Shown: piece by piece, positions 1 through 6,798 of the stretch
Layout: the number at the start of each line of letters is the position of its first letter
Numbering within the stretch: the stretch's first letter is position 1
Assembly: GCA_945877965.1 (NCBI GenBank)
Contig: CAMCTH010000041.1
Coordinates: 1 to 14,490, forward strand
Reading direction: 5' to 3'
DNA from: Planctomicrobium piriforme
GTDB taxonomy: Bacteria; Planctomycetota; Planctomycetia; Pirellulales; PNKZ01
DNA: 14,490 nt
Position numbers and translations under genes: made by a program
Notes under the pieces: generated by a model
The model's database searches: none
What the model saw: only the letters and a program-made list of their open reading frames with translations
What the model was told of the DNA's origin: nothing

Positions 1-914
1 GGCGCGGCATAGAGCGTCATGTCGGTCTCGTCGCCGTGCTTGATCTGCCCGACGACCCAGTCCGATTCCGCCGCGACGATCACCGCCGGGAAATCGAGTT
101 CCGCAAACTTCGGCGAGCTGGGCGATTCGCTGCCGAACACGATCGGATCGTGCGCGGGATCGGTCCCGAGCCGATGATGATGCGCTTGCGTGAACTTGAA
201 GCCTTCGGTCGGCGGGGCGTCGGCGGCGATCTTTCGGCGACGGCCGTAGACGTACGACCGGCCGTCGGGCAACCAATAGGGGAGGGCATACTCCGCTTCG
301 ATTCGATCGATCGCGTCGGGCAAGTTCTTGCCGGTCGGCAGATCGAACACGCGGATCGTCGTCTCTTCCGAGCCCGACGCGGCGTAACCGTACAGCACCT
401 GCGAACCGCCGGGCGAGACCCGAAAGAACGCGAGCGAAAAGTGTTCTTCGGCGTGCCGCTTGGGGAACGTTTCGGGATCGATCAGCAGTCGCTCCGCGCC
501 GGTTTTCGCATCACGGAAGTAAATCTTGCCGATGTTCTCGTGCGCCCGTTGCTTGAAGTAGAACAGGTCGCCGTTGGGTTGCCGTTCGACGCCGGAGATC
601 GAGTACGGCGCGCCGGCGTCGAGCTCATCGATGCGGGCCAACAACGCTTCGCGCCCCGGCAACGCCTGCAACGTCCGCTCGGCGAACTCCGCCTGGCCTT
701 TCACCCACGCCTGCACTTCGGCGTTCTTGAAATCCTCCATGTAGCGATACGGATCGGCGATTTTTGTGCCGAAGTAGTCGTCGACGACGATCCGTTCGGG
801 AGCCCGCGGCGGTTGGTCGGCCATGACGTTTCCTGAAAAGAGAAGCGCAAGGATCGCGAGTGCGCGAAGGGGTGCGGCGCAAAAAGTTTGGGGGCCGAAG
901 GTCACTGCGTTCAT
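1..914 (-). CDS. Prolyl oligopeptidase (S9A), N-terminal part, exported; cut by left edge
   Basis: The frame reads from an ATG at 914 to the left edge with no stop: 304 codons, with the C-terminal end missing. Residues 1-32 look like a Sec signal peptide (hydrophobic run ALAILALLFSG, then NVMA-DQ). After it comes the entry to the S9 N-terminal beta-propeller: RIVVDDYFGTKIADPYRYME matches the family's 'DPYRWLED' signature, followed by QAWVKGQAEFAE. The rest (FYFKQRAHENIGKIYFRD, FRVSPGGSQVLYGYAASGSE, ALPYWLPDGRSYVYG) has the blade pattern of this propeller. The alpha/beta-hydrolase domain with the Ser-Asp-His triad would lie outside the window, so activity cannot be judged. Known family members cleave short proline-containing peptides. 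GAGG (921-924) lies 6 bases before the start. A second ATG at 824 also has an AGGA before it and would give a cytoplasmic protein; I prefer 914 because of the signal peptide. It lies 79 bases downstream of the SGNH gene on the same strand and may be co-transcribed with it. Confidence 0.9.
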   Translation of the reverse strand, partial: MNAVTFGPQTFCAAPLRALAILALLFSGNVMADQPPRAPERIVVDDYFGTKIADPYRYMEDFKNAEVQAWVKGQAEFAERTLQALPGREALLARIDELDAGAPYSISGVERQPNGDLFYFKQRAHENIGKIYFRDAKTGAERLLIDPETFPKRHAEEHFSLAFFRVSPGGSQVLYGYAASGSEETTIRVFDLPTGKNLPDAIDRIEAEYALPYWLPDGRSYVYGRRRKIAADAPPTEGFKFTQAHHHRLGTDPAHDPIVFGSESPSSPKFAELDFPAVIVAAESDWVVGQIKHGDETDMTLYAA

Positions 915-993
915 ACCGGGCCTCGGTCGTGCGAGAAGTTCATGATCGAGGCGTCGGGGGCGCAGTCGGACTTCGAAGTTACGGCTCGCGAAA

Positions 994-1953
994 TTACGGC
1001 TTGAGGGCCGGGGCGAGGGCCTGGAGTTCGGCAGTCAGCGATTGATACTTCGCCTCGGCCTCCGGAATCGGCAGGCCCGCCGCGACGCCCGGTCGTTTGT
1101 GACCCGCGGCCCCGACGTACGCGTCGCGGAGCACGTTCACGCGACGTTGAAACAGATCGAGGGCCGTCGGCGGCAAGCCGTGCAGCGCGAGCAGGGCTTG
1201 CGGCGATTCGGCGGCGGCCGACTTCTCATCGCCGAACCAGGTGATCAGTTGCTGTGCCATGAACCAATGGCCCGCATCGTTCGGATGAACCGTGTCGGGC
1301 TGAAAGACGAACTTCGGATCCGTTTTACGTCGCGCGGCGACTTCGCGCGACATGGCGGTGTGCAAATCGACGACCGACCAACCCTGATCGCGCTGGGACG
1401 TCAGCCATTCGGTGTACTTGTCGAGCACGCCGTTGTACGAGAACTCGCCCGGCGGCTTCTTGCGGTCGTCGTAAAACGGCGGCGTGATGATGATCAACTT
1501 CGCCCCGACCGACTCGACCTTCTCTTTCAAGCGACGATAGCCTTGTTGATAACTCGCGAAACGCTGTTCGTCGAACGGTTGATAGATTCCGCAGTTGATG
1601 CCGTAACAAGCGAAGACCAGATCCGGCTTCGTGACGGCGAGAATCCGATCGAGCCGCTCGTGCAGATCGGGGCGAGGAAATTTGCCGCCGGCGTGGCCGT
1701 CTTCGCTTAAGCCCGAGACCGTCTCGCTCGCCAGTCCGCCGTCGATCACGATCGGCGGCGGATTGAGTTTGTGCGAAGCGAGCCAAGCGTCGAAGTAAGC
1801 GACGTACTTGCCCGACGCCGTGATGCTGTCGCCGAGGAACACGATCCGCTTCGATTTGTTGAGCAGCTCGTTTCGCGCGTCGATCGGCTCCGCGGCCGCG
1901 GCGACGGTCACACTAAAAAGAACTGCCAAAATCCAGGCCGAGAGGAATCGCAT
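994..1953 (-). CDS. Exported SGNH/GDSL-family hydrolase (esterase-like)
   Basis: 319 residues, ATG start, TAA stop. Residues 1-21 are a clear Sec signal peptide ending AAAA-EP. The SGNH blocks are in order: block I FLGDSITASG with nucleophile Ser43; block II Gly near 73 (DGGLASETV); block III YGINCGIY with Asn120; block V PDTVHPNDAGH with Asp220 and His223. All four residues of the S-G-N-H set are therefore present. Block III differs from the textbook GxND (Asn-Cys instead of Asn-Asp). Family members are esterases, lipases or carbohydrate O-deacetylases. With the export signal, removal of acetyl or other ester groups from polysaccharide outside the cytoplasm is a reasonable inference, but the substrate cannot be read. 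The last ~70 residues, after block V, form a mostly helical tail. No good Shine-Dalgarno precedes the start. It sits 150 bases downstream of the Gfo/Idh/MocA gene, separated from it by a strong hairpin, so it may have its own promoter. Confidence 0.9.
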   Translation of the reverse strand: MRFLSAWILAVLFSVTVAAAAEPIDARNELLNKSKRIVFLGDSITASGKYVAYFDAWLASHKLNPPPIVIDGGLASETVSGLSEDGHAGGKFPRPDLHERLDRILAVTKPDLVFACYGINCGIYQPFDEQRFASYQQGYRRLKEKVESVGAKLIIITPPFYDDRKKPPGEFSYNGVLDKYTEWLTSQRDQGWSVVDLHTAMSREVAARRKTDPKFVFQPDTVHPNDAGHWFMAQQLITWFGDEKSAAAESPQALLALHGLPPTALDLFQRRVNVLRDAYVGAAGHKRPGVAAGLPIPEAEAKYQSLTAELQALAPALKP

Positions 1954-2015
1954 GACGTCGCCGGGGGCTCAAGGTGGGAGATAACGTAGCGGGGGGACTC
2001 GGACCAGGACGCGAC

Positions 2016-2059
2016 GACGATCCACGCCGCGATGGGTTTCATCGCGGCGCGGGATCGTC
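2016..2059 (-). terminator. Long hairpin between the Gfo/Idh/MocA and SGNH genes
   Basis: CGCCGCGATG (2025-2034) and CATCGCGGCG (2040-2049) are exact reverse complements around a 5-base loop. After one mismatch and one bulged base the pairing goes on outward to 2016 and 2059, giving about 18 paired positions. It begins about 45 bases past the stop of the upstream minus-strand gene (2104). There is no U-run on either side, so it is not a textbook intrinsic terminator. It could be a terminator of a less usual kind, or a 3'-end structure that protects the mRNA. The hairpin is seen directly; the role is inferred. Confidence 0.5.
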
Positions 2060-2103
2060 CATTCTGTCGCAACTTAACTAGGACCGTCGTCGTGCGACGC
2101 GGC

Positions 2104-3504
2104 CTAGGCGGTCACTTCGTAACCCTTGCGCTGTTCGCGCTTCAGCCAGCCGTTCGCCGCGTCGTCTCCCACGATCTGTTCCGTTTCCGGATTCCAGGTG
2201 AGCTTGCGGTCCAAGCGAATCGCGATGTTCGCCAAATGGCAGGTCGACATCGCGCGATGATGCGTGTCGACGTCGGAGATCGGCTGCGTCCGATCGTTGA
2301 TGCAGTCGAAGAAGTTGGCCATGTGATTGCCCGGGGTCTTCCCCTTGTACAACTTCGAGATCACGTCTTCGCCCAGCGGCTTGTCCTTCAACGTGTCGAC
2401 CGCCGTTCCGCGCAGCGCGCCGCGGCTGACGAACAGTTCGCCTTGATCGCCCGTGATGAGGATGCCGTTCTCGCCGTCGCTCAGAATGCGGAGTTCCACG
2501 CCGTTCGGGTACAGGCACTTCACATCGAACTTCGTGGCCGCGTTGTACATGTTGTCGACCGTCGGCCAACCGTCTTTGAACGGGACCGGATGCTCGACCA
2601 TCAGCCCTTCGACGCTCGTCGGGCCGCTGTGGTCCATGCCGATCGCCCAGGTCGCGATGTCGACATGATGCGCACCCCAGTCGGTCATCTTGCCGCCGGA
2701 GTATTCGTACCACCAGCGGAATTCATAGTGCGTCCGGCTGTGAGGGTACTTTCCCTTCGACGGCAGCGAGATGTAATCGACCATCGGAGCCTGACCGAGC
2801 CACATGTCCCAGTTCATCGTGCTCGGGACCGGCGCCTTCGGAATCGACGGGCTCGTCGGAGCGGCGCCGATGCGGCACTCGACCTTTTGAATCTTGCCGA
2901 GACGTCCGTCGCGGCAAAGGGCGACGGCCGTGAGGAACTGTTGCTTGAACGTTCCCTTCTCGGCCGACATTTCGCTCCGCTGCTGCGTACCGACTTGGAA
3001 CACCCGGCCGGTCTCTTTTAGGACCTTGAGAATCTGCTTGCCTTCGTCGATCGTCAGCGTGAGTGGCTTCTCGCAGTAGACATCCTTGCCGGCCTTCATG
3101 GCGTCGATGGCGATCTTGCTATGCCAATGGTCGGGCGTGACGATCGTCACGACGTCGATGTCTTTGCGATCGAGCAGCTTGCGGTAATCTTCAAACACTT
3201 CGACGTCGCGCGGCCGGCCGGCCTTCGAACCCGCTTCGAGCGCCTTCGACTTCGCCTTGTCGGTCATCACCGAATCGACGTCGCAGACGGCGACGCAGTC
3301 GGCGAAGTTCATCGCTTGCGGACCGACGGCGTTCCAACGATCGCCGACGCCGATGCAACCGAGCAGCCGACGATCGGCCTTGCTCTCGACCTTCGCATCC
3401 TGGCCGATGACCGGCGAGGTCCAACCGAAGTAAGGAACTTGCGTCAGCGCGGCGGCCGAGGCGGTCGTCTGCAAAAATTTTCGACGAGAAGGGGCGTGCG
3501 ACAT
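2104..3504 (-). CDS. Tat-exported Gfo/Idh/MocA-family oxidoreductase
   Basis: 466 residues from the ATG at 3504 to TAG. The start is chosen because it opens a Tat signal (SRRKFLQTTASAAAL, Arg7-Arg8) and has GAAGG (3513-3517) 8 bases upstream; a GTG further up at 3660 would only add unrelated residues. Residues ~47-78 form the Rossmann dinucleotide fold (GCIGVGDR, then VAVCDVDS). VTPDHWHSKIAIDAMKAGKD (123-141) and CEKPLTL, with Lys146 of the conserved EKP motif, mark the family. The C-terminal domain has the usual planctomycete signatures WDMWLGQAP, FRWWYEYSGGKMTDWGAHH and VDIATWAIG. Members are NAD(P)-dependent sugar or polyol dehydrogenases, or glycoside-processing enzymes that keep tightly bound cofactor, as expected of a Tat substrate folded before export. 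The substrate is not readable. The gene lies 259 bases downstream of the DUF1501 pair, and that gap carries a 12-base direct repeat. Confidence 0.93.
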   Translation of the reverse strand: MSHAPSRRKFLQTTASAAALTQVPYFGWTSPVIGQDAKVESKADRRLLGCIGVGDRWNAVGPQAMNFADCVAVCDVDSVMTDKAKSKALEAGSKAGRPRDVEVFEDYRKLLDRKDIDVVTIVTPDHWHSKIAIDAMKAGKDVYCEKPLTLTIDEGKQILKVLKETGRVFQVGTQQRSEMSAEKGTFKQQFLTAVALCRDGRLGKIQKVECRIGAAPTSPSIPKAPVPSTMNWDMWLGQAPMVDYISLPSKGKYPHSRTHYEFRWWYEYSGGKMTDWGAHHVDIATWAIGMDHSGPTSVEGLMVEHPVPFKDGWPTVDNMYNAATKFDVKCLYPNGVELRILSDGENGILITGDQGELFVSRGALRGTAVDTLKDKPLGEDVISKLYKGKTPGNHMANFFDCINDRTQPISDVDTHHRAMSTCHLANIAIRLDRKLTWNPETEQIVGDDAANGWLKREQRKGYEVTA

Positions 3505-3553
3505 AAAGGTGACCTTCAATGGAGGTGGACCGGAATGAACGGCGATGCGCGCC

Positions 3554-3590
3554 GCGGAGTCTTCCAGAGTGCGGAGTCTTCCGTAGACTC
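3554..3590 (-). promoter_or_regulatory. 12-base direct repeat plus inverted copy upstream of the Gfo/Idh/MocA gene
   Basis: GCGGAGTCTTCC occurs exactly at 3554-3565 and again at 3571-3582, a 17-base period. The second copy overlaps an inverted repeat: GAGTCT (3574-3579), five-base loop, AGACTC (3585-3590). The near copy ends 49 bases before the start codon at 3504. On the coding strand the box reads GGAAGACTCCGC. Tandem boxes at this distance suggest an operator or activator site; no sigma-70-like -35/-10 pair with good spacing was found nearby. A one-mismatch copy lies upstream of the PSD1 gene. The repeats are seen directly; the binding role is inferred. Confidence 0.4.
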
Positions 3591-3763
3591 GGTCAGTGTA
3601 ACTGGTCGGACCAAACGTCTCTAGCTTCGAGACGGACGGCTCGCTGATCATTATCCGCACCGCGGTCCAATGCCGTACGGCGCGGATCGACGAAACTGAA
3701 TGCAGAAGAGCAAGTCGCGACAGCGACGGATGTTGCGCTTATACTAAGAGACGGTCCGGCGAA

Positions 3764-5137
3764 CTAGATCAGCTCGCGCATCGGGTGGATGCCGTCGGCG
3801 ACCAAGTTGCGGGGGACGCCGCCGGCGTCAAACTCGCGGGTCCGTTCGACGTCGAGTCCGATGTTGTGATAGAGCGTGGCGAAGACCTCTTGAAACTTCA
3901 CCGGACGTTGCGCGGCATACTCGCCGTTCTTGTTCGTCGCGCCGATCACCTGGCCGGTCTTCATACCGCCGCCGGCCAACATCGCGCAGCTCACTTGCGG
4001 CCAATGGTCGCGACTGTTGTTCTGGTTGATCCGCGGCGTGCGGCCGAACTCGCCCCAAACGACGACCGAGACGTCGCGATCGAGGCCCCGTTCGTGCAAG
4101 TCGGTGACGAGCGCCGCAAGGCCCTGATCGAGCCGCGGGAATTCTTCGCGCGACATCGGGAAGTTCATCCCGTCGCCGCCGTGCCAATCCCAGCGACTGT
4201 AGTTGAGCGAAACGAAGCGGGCTCCCGCCTCGACCAGCCGCCGCGCGACGCAGAAGTTCTCGATCATCCGCGGCGCACCGTCGCGTTGGAAGTTGACGTC
4301 GCTCGTGCCGTAACGCGCCAAGATCCGCGGTTCTTCTTTGGAGAGATCGAGCGCGTCGGCCAACTTCGTGTCGGTCAAAATGCCGAGCGCTTGCTGGAGA
4401 TAATTGTCGACGCCCTCCATCGAGCCGGTGATGTCCATCTCGCGGCGGAACTTGTCGAGCGATCCGCGCAGCTTGGCGCGATCGCGGAGACGTTCGAGAT
4501 GGATATCGCCGAGCACCATGCTTTCCGCTTTGCTGCGGGCCGTCGTGCCGACGAGATTGAACGGGCTGTGGGCGACGCCCAACATGCCGCCGGTCGCCGG
4601 TTCGCCCCAGCGGCGCTCGCCGGTCTTGTACATCAGCGCCACGTGCGGCGGCATCGCATCGTTCACTTTGCCTTGCAGCTTGCTCACCCACGCGCCTGCC
4701 GCGGGGAAGCCTCCCGGCGGTTGCATCTCGCTTTTCTTGTGGCCGGTCATGCACTGATAACCGTCGTGATCGCCGTGGGCGTCGCAGATCGAGCGGATCG
4801 GAATGAACTTGTCCATCATCTGCGCCATGCGCGGGAACAGCTCGCAGATTTCGATCCCCGGCACGTTCGTCGCAATCGGGCGAAACTCGCCGCGGATTTC
4901 GACCGGTGCATCAGGCTTCAGATCCCAAAGGTCGAGATGCGACGGCCCGCCCGGCAGGTAGATGTTGATGATCGCCTTGTGCGACCGAGCGGCGCGGGCC
5001 TGCGATTCGGCCCGCAGCGTGTCGGTCAGACAGATGCCGCCGAGCGCCATGCCGCCGATCGTCAGAAAGCTGCGGCGAGTTTGGCGATCGCAACTACCGT
5101 TGCGCGACGGACGAGACCGGCCCAAAATCGTCAGCAT
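3764..5137 (-). CDS. DUF1501 protein, Tat-exported (first subfamily, MLTILG start)
   Basis: 457 residues. The ATG at 5137 is chosen over an in-frame TTG at 5155: GGAG (5145-5148) is placed 7 bases before it and the product opens with MLTILG, the usual start of this planctomycete group. Tat motif RRSFL with Arg21-Arg22 precedes a hydrophobic stretch (IGGMALGGICL). NIYLPGGPSHLDLWDLKP (58-75) is the conserved front block, with Asp69 and Asp72 as likely metal-site residues. VVWGEFGRTPRINQ and SRDHWPQVSCAMLAGGGMK form the conserved rear block with its Asp-His pair. DUF1501 belongs to the alkaline-phosphatase-like fold (sulfatase relatives); the true reaction is not established. The gene follows the second DUF1501 gene after 171 bases. 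It has no PSD1 partner of its own in the window, although this subfamily is often found beside one. Confidence 0.93.
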   Translation of the reverse strand: MLTILGRSRPSRNGSCDRQTRRSFLTIGGMALGGICLTDTLRAESQARAARSHKAIINIYLPGGPSHLDLWDLKPDAPVEIRGEFRPIATNVPGIEICELFPRMAQMMDKFIPIRSICDAHGDHDGYQCMTGHKKSEMQPPGGFPAAGAWVSKLQGKVNDAMPPHVALMYKTGERRWGEPATGGMLGVAHSPFNLVGTTARSKAESMVLGDIHLERLRDRAKLRGSLDKFRREMDITGSMEGVDNYLQQALGILTDTKLADALDLSKEEPRILARYGTSDVNFQRDGAPRMIENFCVARRLVEAGARFVSLNYSRWDWHGGDGMNFPMSREEFPRLDQGLAALVTDLHERGLDRDVSVVVWGEFGRTPRINQNNSRDHWPQVSCAMLAGGGMKTGQVIGATNKNGEYAAQRPVKFQEVFATLYHNIGLDVERTREFDAGGVPRNLVADGIHPMRELI

Positions 5138-5144
5138 GACGAAA

Positions 5145-5148
5145 CTCC
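5145..5148 (-). promoter_or_regulatory. Ribosome binding site that fixes the DUF1501 start at 5137
   Basis: On the minus strand GGAG is followed by seven bases and ATG. The longer in-frame TTG start at 5155 would place this GGAG inside the gene, so the shorter start is better supported. Confidence 0.6.
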
Positions 5149-5217
5149 GGAACAAAGCGGCGGGAGACGAAAGGCGGGGGAGCCGAACGCGGGATGCTTT
5201 CCCTCGTTATCGGCCCG

Positions 5218-5267
5218 AAGAACTGGTAAACGTTCTTTGATCTTCATGCTAACGGACAAATTTGCCC
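5218..5267 (-). promoter_or_regulatory. Two palindromic elements in the gap between the DUF1501 genes
   Basis: AAGAAC (5218-5223) and GTTCTT (5232-5237) are exact reverse complements, eight bases apart. A second near-palindrome, GGACAAATTTGCCC (5254-5267), has 12 of 14 positions symmetric. Both lie 80-130 bases upstream of the DUF1501 start at 5137, where a promoter or operator for that gene would sit, and downstream of the stop at 5309. They could be repressor sites or simple chance in A/T-richer intergenic DNA. No convincing promoter hexamers were found. Confidence 0.25.
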
Positions 5268-5308
5268 GAGACAACAGCAGCGGCAGGCCGAGCGTAATGT
5301 GTGCGGCT

Positions 5309-6742
5309 TTAAGCCAGAATATCGTGCACGACCTCGCCGGCGACGTCGGTCAGGCGGAAATCGCGACCGTTGAAGCGGTAAGTGAGCCGTTCGTGATTCA
5401 GGCCCAACAAGTGGAGCAGCGTCGCGTGCAGGTCGTTCACATGGACCTTGTTCGTGACAGCCTTGTAGCCGAACTCGTCGGTCGCTCCGAAGTGGAAGCC
5501 CCCTTTGACGCCCGCGCCGGCCATCCAGATGGTGAAGCCGTTCGGGTTGTGGTCGCGACCCTTCGCGCCCTGTGAATCGGAAGTCCGGCCGAACTCGCCG
5601 CCCCAAATCACCAGCGTCGATTCGAGCAGCCCGCGGGCCGCGAGATCGCCGAGCAGCGCGGCCGCCGGTTGATCGACGTACTGCCCGCACGAACGATGGT
5701 TCTTCTCGACGTCGGTGTGGCAGTCCCACGGGACGTCGTTCACGCTGCCGTCGCCGCCGACTCCCTTGCCCGCGAAGATCTGGACATAGCGGACGCCGCG
5801 CTCGACGAGCCGTCGCGCGATCAGGCACTGACGGCCGAACGTGCCGCACTCGGGTTGGTTGAGTCCGTAGGCTTGATGCGTCGCGGCCGTTTCCTTGGCG
5901 ATATCGAGCGCCTCGGGGGCGGCCATCTGCATCCGATAGGCTAGCTCGTACGAATTGATCCGGGCCGCCAGATCGGTTTGCGTCGGACGCTGCGCGGCAT
6001 GTTCTTGGTTCAAACGGCGAATCAGATCGAGCTGCGCGCGTTGCTGAGCGTCGTCGTGTTTCGCATCGCGCGCCAGATTGTCGATTGTCTCTTTGCGACG
6101 TGCGTCGAGCGTCAGCGCCTGATACGTCTTGGGCAAAAACCCGGCCGACCAGATTTGATCGTCGCCGCGCGGGCGCGTTTCGTGCATCACGACGAACGCG
6201 GGCAGATCCTGATTCTCGGTCCCCAGGCCGTAGGTGACCCACGAGCCGAGGCTCGGCAAGCCGGGGCGATTCGTGCCGCACATCAACTCGATCGAGGCCG
6301 GCGCGTGATTGTTCTGCTTCAAGTGCATCGAGTGTAGGAAGCACATTTTGTCGACGTGTTTCGACAAGTGCGGGAACAGGTCGGAGACCCACGTGCCCGA
6401 CTCACCGTGCTGCTTCCAGGCGAACGGCGACTTGAGGCACTTGCCGCTCGTCGTGAAGAAGCCGGTCTTCGGATCGGCGCCGGCCAGCGTTTGGCCGTCG
6501 CGCTTTTGCAACTCGGGCTTGTAGTCCCAGGTGTCGACCTGCGACGGCGCGCCGGTCATGAACAACCAAATGATCGACTTGACCTTGGCGGGAAACTCCG
6601 GCGGCTTGGGGGCCAACGGGTTCACGGCCGCCGTCGCTTGCCCCTGCAACAACGACGCCAACGCGAGCGAGCCGAACCCCATGCCCGACTGGCGGAGAAA
6701 GCTGCGTCGCGACGGCAGAATCAAATCGGGATGCTCGAACAT
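5309..6742 (-). CDS. DUF1501 protein, Tat-exported (PSD1 partner)
   Basis: 477 residues from the ATG at 6742 to TAA. An in-frame GTG at 6799 would overlap the stop of the upstream gene and add 19 residues ahead of the Tat motif, so it is rejected. SRRSFLRQSG (Arg12-Arg13) starts the Tat signal and is followed by a hydrophobic stretch (GFGSLALASLL). The front block is IIWLFMTGAPSQVDTWDYKP; the rear block is VIWGGEFGRTSDSQG, GRDHNPNGFTIWMAGAGVKG and GATDEFGYKAV, with the DLHATLLHLLGL helix near the end. These are the hallmarks of the DUF1501 form that accompanies PSD1 proteins, in the alkaline-phosphatase-like superfamily. It begins 56 bases after the PSD1 stop on the same strand, so the two are almost surely one operon and probably work together outside the cytoplasm. 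Upstream of the ATG there is only a purine stretch (GAAAGAAG). It is clearly diverged from the next DUF1501 gene, so the pair is not a recent duplication. Confidence 0.94.
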   Translation of the reverse strand: MFEHPDLILPSRRSFLRQSGMGFGSLALASLLQGQATAAVNPLAPKPPEFPAKVKSIIWLFMTGAPSQVDTWDYKPELQKRDGQTLAGADPKTGFFTTSGKCLKSPFAWKQHGESGTWVSDLFPHLSKHVDKMCFLHSMHLKQNNHAPASIELMCGTNRPGLPSLGSWVTYGLGTENQDLPAFVVMHETRPRGDDQIWSAGFLPKTYQALTLDARRKETIDNLARDAKHDDAQQRAQLDLIRRLNQEHAAQRPTQTDLAARINSYELAYRMQMAAPEALDIAKETAATHQAYGLNQPECGTFGRQCLIARRLVERGVRYVQIFAGKGVGGDGSVNDVPWDCHTDVEKNHRSCGQYVDQPAAALLGDLAARGLLESTLVIWGGEFGRTSDSQGAKGRDHNPNGFTIWMAGAGVKGGFHFGATDEFGYKAVTNKVHVNDLHATLLHLLGLNHERLTYRFNGRDFRLTDVAGEVVHDILA

Positions 6743-6798
6743 GGTCTTCTTTCGGCAAATCGTCAGGGCAGGGCTTTGATCCGCAGCGGCCGACAACA

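Noticed and set aside
2032..3021. Plus-strand open frame of ~329 codons antisense to the Gfo/Idh/MocA gene
   Set aside because: Its start is inside the long hairpin and the opposite strand encodes a well-conserved dehydrogenase; the translation has no signature.
3505..3660. N-terminal extension of the Gfo/Idh/MocA protein from a GTG at 3660
   Set aside because: The added residues are unlike the family, would bury the Tat signal, and include the repeat region that looks regulatory.
3714..3727. Small stem GTCGC-GACA-GCGAC downstream of the first DUF1501 gene as a terminator
   Set aside because: Only five base pairs, no T-run on the minus strand; too weak to call.
3785..5575. Plus-strand open frame of ~596 codons antisense to the two DUF1501 genes
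   Set aside because: It lies opposite clear DUF1501 sequence and its translation is Arg/His/Ala/Val-rich without any family signature. Such long antisense frames are usual in high-G+C genes with strong third-position bias.
5244..6392. Minus-strand open frame of ~382 codons overlapping the second DUF1501 gene
   Set aside because: Out-of-frame shadow with Arg/Ser-rich low-information sequence, whereas the DUF1501 frame carries all conserved blocks.
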